From Monomorium pharaonis (taxonomy: Eukaryota > Arthropoda > Insecta > Hymenoptera > Formicidae): a stretch of 64,000 bases of DNA. Positions 55,801 to 64,000 of the stretch are shown one piece after another (position 1 is the first letter of the stretch; the number at the start of each line of letters is the position of its first letter). The DNA lies in contig NC_050475.1 in NCBI RefSeq assembly GCF_013373865.1, positions 12,127,182 to 12,191,181 on the forward strand. The letters are read 5' to 3'. Below the pieces are notes generated by a model. That model had not been told where the DNA came from. It ran no database searches and worked only from the letters and a program-made list of their open reading frames with translations. The position numbers and the translations under genes are program-made.

Positions 55801-55852
55801 TTATGCCAAGTTTCATTAAAATCAGAATTTTCGGGTTTGCGAGGTTCCCTTG
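52828..55852. mobile_element. 3-kb foldback element with TTA target duplication (Harbinger-like)
   Basis: Left end CAAGGGAACCTCGCGAACCC, right end GGGTTTGCGAGGTTCCCTTG; TTA directly repeated outside both ends (52825-52827, 55853-55855). Each arm has two alternately oriented ~270-base modules (AAACGGTTTGAAGGGGTGAA, AAATACCTCTATTTAACTA) and an inner palindrome meeting near 54440. TTA/TAA duplications are known for PIF/Harbinger elements, which is the basis for the class guess. Confidence 0.7.
54040..54415 (+). pseudogene. captured coding fragment in a foldback arm
   Basis: Within the frame 53939-54490 the part REIQLRNVIKDIITNAVNDL through NDNVDYEPDNKYNCEPEDEI to KRKAVEYWRSDKRPTFSFRS is acidic and protein-like, ending in a KRKAVEYW.S pattern that resembles the DNA-binding start of some transposase-related proteins. 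The opposite arm (54517-54744, minus) carries a decayed partial copy, as expected when a gene fragment is part of a palindrome. Flanking residues of the frame are not coding. Family not identified. Confidence 0.4.
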
Positions 55853-56299
55853 TTAGTTTACATCGTCAAAACCTTAGTACGCGTATTAAGTTTGGTGCGC
55901 ACCAAAGCCTTAGTACGGGCGCGTTTACATCGAATGTACTAAGCATGTACTGTGAAAAATATAATACAAATTTAATTCATGTTGATGTCTCCTACTAAGA
56001 CACTTTCACACCGGTTTTTAGATTTTAGCACTGAGGTTATGCTCAATTGCTAAATTCTCTCTAAAATGCGTTTTATGCGTTTACATCGACATTTGTATCA
56101 CTTGGTACGCGTATCAGTTTAGTACGATACTCCTACTTGATACGCTCGTACCAAATTGATCCGGCAGCGTTTACATCGTGCGTACTAAATATTTAGTACG
56201 AATTTGATACGAATATGGTACCTGATACGCGTATCAAATGCACGATGTAAACTAAGCCCTTGTCTAAACTTACATAGAAAACATAACAGATCTTTCTTA

Positions 56300-56732
56300 C
56301 TTATCTAACGATATCTGTCTCTGCATGGTACTGGATCACAGTAAGTGAACAACTCTTCAAAAAAACTGTTGTTTGTTTATAGGAGATATAACTTTGAACT
56401 CATTTTCCGTAAAACAGTTTTCGTTGTCAAATCTATGCCGTGAAAGATAGATAGCTTGTTCGCGAAGACCTTGTAGAAATATTTGTAACTGTTGTTCTTT
56501 CAGTATGTATGATCTATTAATATATTTCAAACCTTGGAGTAAAATATCAGATAGCAAACCCATTTCATTCAAATAATTATTACAACATAAGTGATTTTCG
56601 ACTACGTAAATATTTTTTTTTACAAAAATATCGATTTTGTATTTTAATGACAACCTATGTATATTACGACACGCATTACACACAAGACAGGTTTGTGAGG
56701 ATGTTTGAGATAATACGTTTAATCGCATACAC
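56300..56732 (-). CDS. ISL2EU-like transposase, N-terminal middle segment
   Basis: Minus-strand frame starting directly at the hAT insertion (RLNVLSQTSSQTCLVCNACR) with Cys pairs, LREQAIYLSRHRFDNENCF, and QQFFEELFTYCDP, ending near a possible splice donor (GTTAGA or GTAAGA, ~56305). It continues the frame at 57833-57604 once the hAT is ignored. Phase of donor and acceptor (52783) does not obviously match, so the intron is tentative. Confidence 0.55.
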
Positions 56733-57595
56733 CAGTGCTTGAGCCTAGTTGCCCTTTTCGAGCCGATTCCCGAACGCGCCGCCTCCTATGCCCCCACTAC
56801 CGCGCGCGGCCTTGACGGCCGAGCCGCCGATCTCGCCCGTACGCTTTGTCTCAGGAGCAGCTCTGTATAAGAAATAGTGCCCTGCACAAAATTCATTAAA
56901 ATTACTTTAAGTAAATAATTTTTGTTTTTATAAACAAAAAAGTACTAACTTTTTTATTACTAATTTATTTTATGTAGTATAACAATATGTAAAAACATAA
57001 TATGTAAATTAGAATTTTGACAATAGTTTTCCACATCACCGTGAGATACTATTATTGATGCGTTTTTTTTTAAGTGGTTTCCCCAGTAGGCCTAATTCAC
57101 TAAAAGATGAAATATAATATACAGCTTGACAGGAAAACAAAATTTTATATATTGTAAGATATATAAAAACGACAGGAAAATTAGAAGAATGCCAAGCTAT
57201 ATATTATATTTCATCTTTTAGTGGATTAGGCCTACTGAGAAAACCACTTAAAAAAAGCATCAATAATAATACCTCACGGGTGATGTAAAAATTAAACTAT
57301 TGTCAAAATTCTAATTTATATATTATGTTTTTACATATTGTTATACTACATATAAAATAAATTAGAAATAAAAAAATTAGTACTTTTTTGTTTATAAAAA
57401 CAAAAATTATTTACTTAGAGTAATTTTAATGAATTTTGTGGTGCAGGGCACCATTTCTTATACAGAGCTGCTCCTGAGACAAAGCGTACGGGCGAGATCG
57501 GCGGCTCGGCCGTCAAGGCCGCGCGCGGTAGTGGGGGCATAGGAGGCGGCGCGTTCGGGAATCGGCTCGAAAAGGGCAACTAGGCTCAAGCACTG
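56733..57595. mobile_element. 863-bp hAT-type foldback, 8-bp target duplication
   Basis: Ends CAGTGCTTGAGCCTAGTTGC and GCAACTAGGCTCAAGCACTG; 8-base direct duplication GCATACAC at 56725-56732 and 57596-57603. CAGTG ends and 8-base duplications are hallmarks of hAT. The whole element is a near-perfect palindrome (centre ~57164) with GC-rich outer 150 bases and AT-rich inner part. No transposase, so non-autonomous. It interrupts the transposase reading frame. Confidence 0.9.
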
Positions 57596-57833
57596 GCATA
57601 CACTGTGGGTCATCTTCTAGCATTTGAATATCTCTGAGTATTGTAATATTGCAGTTATTGCATATACGAGTTTCGTTAGTAATATCAATTGGAGATCTAC
57701 CATCTTGATCGCGTCTGTTTATAGCAATGTCTTGTCTGAAAACGTTGTTATTTTTACAACCTAATCGTACCATAACGCGAGGTATTGATGCATTATTACA
57801 GATAAAGCACTTTATATGATTTTTAAATGCCAT
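57596..57833 (-). CDS. ISL2EU-like transposase, N-terminal zinc-finger segment
   Basis: Starts at Met 57833 (MAFKNHIKCFICNN). A further Met at 57881 lies at the edge of a 26-base minisatellite, so I prefer 57833. It has CFICNN and, about 40 residues later, ICNNCNITILRD: a C2...C2 arrangement likely binding zinc. The frame runs into the hAT after DDPQC and would continue at 56732. Confidence 0.55.
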
Positions 57834-57880
57834 GTTTGCGATTTGAAGCTGATTAAATAGCCTTGAAAAGAATTGATCCA

Positions 57881-58062
57881 AAGAAGCTCTGAAAAGAACT
57901 GACGAAAAGAAGCTCTGAAAAAAATTGACGAAAAGAAGCTCTGAAATAACTGACGTAAAGAAGCTCTGAAAAAGAACTGACGAAAAGAAACTCTGAAAAG
58001 AACTGACGAAAAAAAACTCTGAAAAGAACTGACGTAAAGAAGCTCTGAAAAGAACTGACGAT
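57881..58062. repeat. 26-bp minisatellite, seven units
   Basis: AAGAAGCTCTGAAAAGAACT-type units, exactly 26 bases each, with a few substitutions. It abuts the 5' end of the transposase. 26 is not a codon multiple, so it does not encode a repeat. Confidence 0.9.
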
Positions 58063-58104
58063 GCGCGGTTGCGCGGTACGGCGCAGAGCTCGGCTGCTAC
58101 GGTA

Positions 58105-58371
58105 ACATAGTATAGAAAGAATAGTAGGTTTACTCTGTTGAAAATCGTGCTAATGGTAGTCCCTTACGCATGACTTGTGTGCACATTATGCACAATATGG
58201 CGACAAAGTATATTGTGCCTGTCCCCATCAATAAGACCATTTTGGTGCTGGCGACCGAAAACTTGCACCAATGATTGAAATCCGCGCACAACCAACAATA
58301 TGGCGGATCTTTTAGTCATGAAATCAAAGGCACCGACGCCGAGTGAACCTACTGTTCTTTCCTATACTGTG
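58105..58371. mobile_element. 267-bp MITE with ACATAGTATAGAAAGAA ends
   Basis: ACATAGTATAGAAAGAATAG and CTGTTCTTTCCTATACTGTG are imperfect inverted repeats continuing to AGGTTTACTC/GAGTGAACCT. Inside are palindromic TGTGCACATTATGCACA and ACCAATATGGCG-like words. Confidence 0.55.
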
Positions 58372-59007
58372 ACGGTGATCAGCTATTGCGGTGATCAGCT
58401 GTCATTAATAATCATCCCGCGAGGATGATCATCCGCGGCGTGGGTTTTCCCTCAAAACGGGGTCCCCGAAATCGGTGTCGAGAGCGGTCGCTCAATGCAC
58501 GAACCGGGTGGGGTAACGAGCGGGGCGGTAGAGTACCACTCAGTGCACGGCGTCGAGAAAGCGCTCAATACGCGCTGTCAAGGAGTCGGGTTTCGAGGTT
58601 AAGTGGCACTCAATGCGTGCACCAGGAAGCTCAGCTTACTCCGCTGAGAGGGTCGGTCGGCTCAATACGCTAGGCCGGGAAGATCTGCTTTCTTATCACT
58701 GGTAGAGGGCTTTTATAGCCCCCGTTCGGTGACAAAAGGAGAGGGGACTACACAAGGTAGAGGGGTAACGGCCCTGTACTTGCTTGCCTTAACGACTACG
58801 GAGGAACAGCTTGTTACAAGGTCAAATTTAAATCGTAATAAATTTCTGTAATTAAGAAAGTCGAAAGAAAGAAAACGATGAAAACTTATAAAATTTGCAA
58901 ATAATCTAATTAATTTCTATTGTAATTGTGAATAATAAATTAATAAAAGCTTATCGTACATTCACGATAGATTCTACCTTTTTCGTAAATATTTTATTTG
59001 AGTAAGT
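58372..59007. repeat. GC-rich block with CTCAATGCRCG repeats, possible LTR fragment
   Basis: CTCAATGCAC-type motifs at 58491, 58539, 58564, 58609 and 58661 in a CpG-rich 350-base stretch, followed by GGCTTTTATAGCCCCC (58708), which resembles an LTR or core promoter. No partner copy, no frame. From 58800 the sequence is AT-rich with nothing seen. Confidence 0.3.
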
Positions 59008-59587
59008 CCCAGATGCGCACAGTAATAAACGGACACAGCAGGCTGAGTGAAACGGACACAGTAACAAATGCGCACATTGCGAAACGGGCAGAGTAACAAA
59101 TGCGCACAGTGCGAAACGGACACAGTAACAAATGCGCACAAACCAAAGGCGCACGGACCAAATGCACACAGACCAAATGCGCACAGACCAAATGCGCACA
59201 GTCACAAACCCATGTGGTGCAGAGAATTCTTTGCGCGCGCGCGCGCGCGCGCGCACACACACACACACACACACAGGGAGGTGCAAGGAAAGCTTCGCCC
59301 CCCCCCCTCCCGCACGCACCCCATCGCGTCGGTAAGGGTACCCTGAGAAGTCGCAACCTATGTGATAAGTTTGTTTGTTACTGTGTCCGTTTGGTCTGTG
59401 CGCATTTGGTCCATGCGCATTTGGTCCGTGCGCATTTGGTCTGTGTGCATTTGGTCCGTGCGCATTTGGTCTGTGCGCATTTGGTCTGTGTGCATTTGTT
59501 ACTGTGTCCATTTCGCACTGTGCGCATTTGTTACTGTGTCCGTTTCACTCAGTCTGCTGTGTCCGTTTATTACTGTGCGCATCTGGG
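59008..59587. mobile_element. CCCAGAT-family element (word ATGCGCACAGACCAA)
   Basis: Perfect inverted ends CCCAGATGCGCACAGTAATA and TATTACTGTGCGCATCTGGG; arms of ~230 bases. The right arm (59390-59495) has seven consecutive 15-base units TTGGTCYGTGYGCAT; the left arm has about four inverted. The centre is (CG)n(CA)n (59230-59274) plus CCCCCCCC. The terminal ATGCGCACAG is itself one copy of the word. Flanking dinucleotides differ (GT, AG). Confidence 0.8.
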
Positions 59588-61240
59588 AGGCTTCCTCTTA
59601 TATATTATCCTACAATTTTAATAAAGTTTCTTATCATATTGTATCGTACTAATAAATCCTACTAATTGATAAAGGACAACTATAAATTTGCGATCAATAG
59701 ATTCCTCTTGCAAGTATATTATAATATTTGCCACATCAAATTTTCTCATTGTTTTTTATGGAATATTAAATTAACGGAGGTCTATCACAATTGATTCTTT
59801 ATACATTTCCTTTTGTAACCATCTTATTAGAGAATTACGAAATGCACGAAATACTCCCTAGTATACACTCTTTGTAATAACACATAGAAAAATATTCCCT
59901 CTTGATGCAGTGTTGTTCCTAGGGCCGCTTTTTCTCGCGCACGCGCGTTGGCGCGTTGGTAGTGGGGGGGCTTCAGTGAAGTAGGAATTCATGGAAATAA
60001 CGGTCCCGTTAGACTCTCGATTTAGATATTCTTAAAAATTATCTAAATTACTTAAGAAATTGAAAAGAAAGCAGTAGTAACACGTATATATGTACATTTT
60101 GTAAATTTTAAAAAATTATCTAAAATATTATTAAATTTTTCAAGCAAAAAAAAGAAAAGTATAAATACACGAGTGCGCGCGCGCGCGCACATACACGCGC
60201 ACACAAAAATTCAGTTATAATAAAAAAAAGTAACTAAAGCAGAGAAGGGTATTAAAATAATTAATTACATCATGTATATATTTAAAACAAGATACATTTA
60301 TTTGGCAGAATTAAAAAGAAATACCAACATTTATTGCAAGGGTAAAGAAAATTGCCAAAAACCTTACCAGTATTCAATAAAAAAGTACATTATTATTCAC
60401 AAAAGAAAACAATATTTATATGTGTTTGTGCGTGCGTAGGGTGAACGCGATCGCACGGAGAGAATGCCGGGATCCGTCCCGATAGAGACGCGAAGCGAGT
60501 GGTGAGGAATGCGGTAGGTTCACGGGGGATGATAGGAAGAAAAAGGAGGCGATGGTGTCACTCACACTTTAATTATTTATTAAAAAACGGACGTTCGGAG
60601 CGAGTGGCGAACCGTATCTTTTACAATTTTACGGAAATTTTGACACGTCCCGATATTACGCTGCCTGTAATCGACGCGGAAATGTTGAAGAGCCTCTAGA
60701 TCGAAGCTCTCGCGAATCTGGAAATCTTGCGCGCGATCCGACGGAGATCTTGTGCACAAGGCAGAGGACGTTCGCGGGAAAGATACGGTCACCCGCGCAT
60801 TGACGTGATGCACTCACACATTCACACGAATATTCGAACTTAAGAATGAATTAACATAAGTTGCCGAATTAGGGATGGAAGAAGTGAATCCCCGCAGCTA
60901 GGATCAGCGGATGACGCGAGAGATCTGCGGGACAATTTAATATCGGTGCCGGGTTGCGAGAGATTGATTAATTTTTCGTCGTAAGACAATTACGATCGCG
61001 AAGGCGAAAAAAGGGGCGGTAAGGGAACGGATCTCGAAACTTATTTGGGCATGGATTTTGACGTGTTCTTTTTTGGGCTTGTTTATTTGCATAGTTACCA
61101 CGATGCGAGAAAACGAAAGATGCACGCGTGATGAGCTAGTGACAACGCCGTGCGACTGGGTGCATCGAGGGAATGAACTACAAGGAGCGCGATGGCTGTC
61201 AGCAGCTCTCACTACTCGCGGATAAAACAGAGCAAACAGA
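59588..61240. other. no supported gene
   Basis: AT-rich to 60420 with short CG/CA tracts (60175-60205). 60430-61230 is of higher GC and CpG content with short frames only (60499-60699, 60580-60813 minus, 60937-61212 minus). It could be a retroelement leader or a host promoter region; nothing decides. Confidence 0.3.
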
Positions 61241-61351
61241 AAAAAAAAGATAAAATTCTATTGAAACTGTTCTAGTCTCAAACACATATAAATCTCATTT
61301 GTAATGCAACATAGAACAATTGGTGAATGAATATGAAATCTAGAAAAAAAA

Positions 61352-61648
61352 GTGAAAATGTTAAAACGTCCATTAAAAAATGTAAAGGATGCCTTAAATA
61401 ACTTTAACCCGGTTATTTGCGAAAATATTTTCACTATTTTATGTATTTTTGCTACTTTACCTGTGTCCACTCGCAAAAATGAGACATCATTTTCGATGTT
61501 ACGACGAATGAAAACCTATTTACGAAGTACAACTTCTGAAAACCATTTAAATGGATTGGCGCTCATGAATCTTTATACGGATTTAATGCCATCCATTGAA
61601 GATATTTTAAATGAAATAGCTACAAACTTGAAATACTTATTTAAATAA
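61352..61648 (+). pseudogene. hAT transposase C-terminal fragment (dimerisation domain)
   Basis: A 98-codon frame ending in LPVSTRKNETSFSMLRRMKT, LRSTTSENHLNGLALMNLY: the pattern of the hAT C-terminal dimerisation region (as in ZMYM1/ZNF862-like proteins). The catalytic core is not present upstream, so this is a 5'-truncated relic. Stop at 61648 is the natural C-terminus for the domain. Confidence 0.75.
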
Positions 61649-62332
61649 TAAAGATATAAATAAATATATAGAAATATAAATATGTTACACAATTATAAAG
61701 ATATAAATACATATATAAGTACCCAGATAGCCAAGCCTGCAGGAACAGATTTTGAGCAGAGCATGCTATCAATTTTTGACGACAGAATGGCAACAAATTT
61801 TATACAGAGTCTGTAATATCCAACGATGTCGGCAAACTGCTGTCAGAAATCAAGCAGAGCTTGCTAACATAATCTGACAACAGATTGGCAGCAGAAATCG
61901 AGCAGAGCCTGTTGACATAACCTGTAGGTAGATCGGCAGCAGAAATCAAACAGTATGTCCGTTACTTTATAATCTTAATTGCCATTTAAATGCCAATTAA
62001 AACTTGCATTAATATGTTTCTATAGAAAAAAACGTAAGAACAAAGTTTGCGGCAGTAGAAATTATTGAGAAATTAAATTATATCATTGTCTAATACTTTT
62101 GGCCAATCCTGTATACATACATATATTTCTAATATATTAGGGATCGTAAGGAAATAAAATTATTATTAATTGTCAATACATTTTTAATAAGAGTTTAGGC
62201 ATCATTTCTGTTATTTCAAATTTACCGTTATCGCGCGGTAGCTCAATACAATAAAGTACTTAATCTTTCAATACAATGTATATCGGCGAGAGAACAATTA
62301 AACCAAAAGTATTAGGCAGCTATATTTTTATA

Positions 62333-62462
62333 ATTTATCTGAAGTTCTTTTATATATATTATTTCCTATTGGTTACTTGTATTATACATAAGTTTAAAGT
62401 ATATGTATAATACCGGCAACCAATAGAAAATAATACAGATAAAAGAATTTCAGATAAATTTA
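62333..62462. repeat. 130-bp inverted repeat
   Basis: TTTATCTGAAGTTCTTTTAT against ATAAAAGAATTTCAGATAAA, and CCTATTGGTTACTTGTATTA against TAATACCGGCAACCAATAG: a small MITE. Confidence 0.65.
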
Positions 62463-62467
62463 AAAAG

Positions 62468-62690
62468 CCCAGACAATACGCTTGTCAGAAAACTTTAAGA
62501 GAACTTTTTAAAGAAAACATTTAGATATCTTGGAAATGATGTCAAAATGGTAACATTTATCAGAGATATCTAAGAGAGGTCTTTGAGATATCTTATTGAA
62601 GAGTTTCATTTAAGTTTCTTAAAAATGTTATCCTTATGATATCAGCTTAATGTCTCATAAAAGATATCACACAATGCTGTCCGATTTTTG
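62468..62690. mobile_element. CCCAGAC-family element, left part (word AGATATCT)
   Basis: Left end CCCAGACAATACGCTTGTC, then AGATATCTTGG, AGAGATATCTAAGAGA, GAGATATCTTA words in both orientations. The right end is not clear: ACAATGCTGTCCG near 62680 is a weak match. Confidence 0.5.
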
Positions 62691-63161
62691 AGCCGTCCAT
62701 GCGCGTCGTAGCAGAAATCAGACAACATTATAACATCCTGAATGAGAAATCCATTTGATATTTAAAAAAATTATCATAAAGATAATGTTTTCAAAAATTA
62801 CAGTTTGTCTACAATTACTGCGCACAAAAAAATGCACAAAATCTAAATTCATCATGTACTGAACAAAAACAGAATAATAGATGTACTATTCAATTTTTCT
62901 TAGAATATATGATCTATATGGTTAACCATCTAATTAACCATTTGAACGCTTCAAAGTATTAATGCTAAATAGATTGCAATTTCCATAAAATTATTATGGA
63001 AAAAGATAAATTTAACAATGAAATTAATAAGTAAATAAATTAATGCTATTTATTTTTAATATGTTTTGCAAAATTTAATTGTTTTTATAAAAAATAATAT
63101 AATTGTGTCAGTTTATAACATATTGGTATATGTAGACAATAACAAGTACTCATACCGATGA

Positions 63162-63221
63162 GCCAAATTGGTGTAACAGATAGAGTACAAGGTTCGTCAT
63201 CCTAAGGGTCAAAACCAGCGC
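63162..63221 (+). repeat. degenerate tRNA-like sequence
   Basis: TTGGTGTAACAGATAGAGTA resembles an A-box region and GGGTCAAAACC a B box about 35 bases later. No closed acceptor stem; likely a SINE or tRNA relic. Confidence 0.3.
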
Positions 63222-63602
63222 AAGTAAGAATAAAATAAAATAATTTAAATTTAATTAATTAATAAAAATTTGTCCTAAATTTAGTATGTACTATTAATAA
63301 AAATAATTTTAAAAAAATGAAATTTTTATTTTATTTTTTTATTTCTAGTTGCACTTAAAAGATATCCGATTTAAGAAATCTTTTAGATATCTGCTTGATT
63401 TCTGCTGCCAATCTGCTGTCAGGTTATGTCAGCAGATCCTGCTCGGTTTCTGCAATCAATCTGCTGGCATGCCATGCCAGCAGGCTTTGTCAACAAATAC
63501 TGAGCTTAATGCGGACACAGAATGCTATGGATCTGCAATGGGTATCTGATTGAATTTGCTGCCAATCTGCTCGCAATCTGCTAGCATTTTGCTATTAGGG
63601 TA

Positions 63603-64000
63603 TGTTTAAAAATATAATAAATATATAATTAAAAAACAAAAAAAGTAAAAAAATTTTTAATGTAAAAAATTTTTTAAAACAAACCAAAAGAACCAAAAGT
63701 GAGATCATAAGTTTTATCACGTCCTCGTCGTTGATCCTGGAGTAAAAGCTAAGAGTGAAACCAAAAACTAGCAAATAAAATAATTTAATCCTCCTTCCCC
63801 CCCCTCCTATTATTGACGTCAGAATCCGCTGGTGTTCCATACATCTCTCAAATTCTATATATTCTTGTTACTTTTTATTTTTAGTATTTACGTTTTGTCA
63901 TGCCCCTTGTCTCAAGATACAGTTTGGAATCGCTGCTGTTGACTTCTCGGAATCAAGTTTTGTAGAGATACCGCCAAAGTAATAATAAAGAGATGTATTT
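63603..64000. other. AT-rich window end
   Basis: No gene recognised. Confidence 0.4.

Larger units (their letters stand above)
52814..56266. mobile_element. iterated-word element (GATACGCGTATC), split by a foldback
   Basis: Left end TAGACCTTGGCTTA (52814-52827) continues after the foldback at 55853 as TTAGTTTACATCG; right end CGATGTAAACTAAGCCCTTG ends at ~56266. Between 55866 and 56242 TTAGTACG, GATACGCGTATC and GGTACGCGTATC are iterated in both orientations. It sits in what looks like an intron of the transposase gene. Confidence 0.6.
61722..63600. mobile_element. CCCAGAT-family element (word CAGCAGATTGGCAG), interrupted
   Basis: Left end CCCAGATAGCCAAGCCTGC, right end GCTAGCATTTTGCTATTAGGG; TA on both sides (61720-61721, 63601-63602). 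61740-61960 and 63385-63600 are filled with CAGCAGAAATC, GGCAGCAGA and TCTGCTGCCAATC words in both orientations. A 130-base inverted repeat (62333-62462) and another family copy (62468) lie within. Confidence 0.75.

Noticed and set aside
58951..59665. Frames with NAHRPNAHGPN or CAFGPCAFGL repeats
   Set aside because: Translations of the 15-base iterated word; similar frames on both strands and in several registers show no coding constraint.

Overview
This window looks like insect nuclear DNA, most likely hymenopteran and probably an ant. It is AT-rich and full of microsatellites. It carries BEL/Pao, mariner, hAT and IS630-type transposons, and its only clear host gene is an insect chemoreceptor of the gustatory receptor (7tm_7) type. 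There are no bacterial operons, CRISPR arrays or rRNA genes.

Layout. 1-6.4 kb holds three long foldback (palindromic) elements in a row. 6.5-15.5 kb is a DUF4817/DDE transposon with long terminal inverted repeats and a broken transposase. A complete 6.68-kb BEL/Pao retrotransposon has inserted into one of its arms; its two 330-bp LTRs look identical and its 1736-codon gag-pol frame is unbroken. 15.5-20.1 kb is AT-rich repeat sequence. 20.18 kb starts a gustatory receptor gene on the + strand; its second and third exons appear to lie at 48.2-48.7 kb, so its first intron would be about 27.4 kb and filled with nested transposons. These include a LINE fragment, an inactive mariner, a BEL/Pao relic, a gypsy-like GC-rich block and many non-autonomous elements. 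51.2 kb starts with a large microsatellite; 51.56-57.88 kb is an ISL2EU-like transposase gene on the - strand, interrupted by a hAT foldback (8-bp target duplication) and by a further element that itself contains a Harbinger-like foldback (TTA duplication). 58-64 kb holds more repeats, a hAT transposase fragment and two more elements of the main family described next.

The most notable pattern is a family of at least nine non-autonomous elements with ends close to CCCAGAYARCACR. Six of the eight copies whose two ends can be paired are flanked by the same dinucleotide on both sides. Between these shared ends each copy is filled with degenerate iterations, in both orientations, of its own short word (for example AGACGTCT, AATATTAC, GCAGATTG, ATGCGCACAGACC), and the word differs from copy to copy. 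Copies are nested in one another. I do not recognise this as a named family. A second notable object is a run of four tandem hairpins at 31905-32101 whose two helices change sequence between units while staying paired, which suggests a conserved structure.

Apart from the receptor, the genes here do not form a pathway: the window is a layered record of transposon insertions inside and around a large intron. Boundaries were read by eye; similarity calls come from motif recognition, not from searches.
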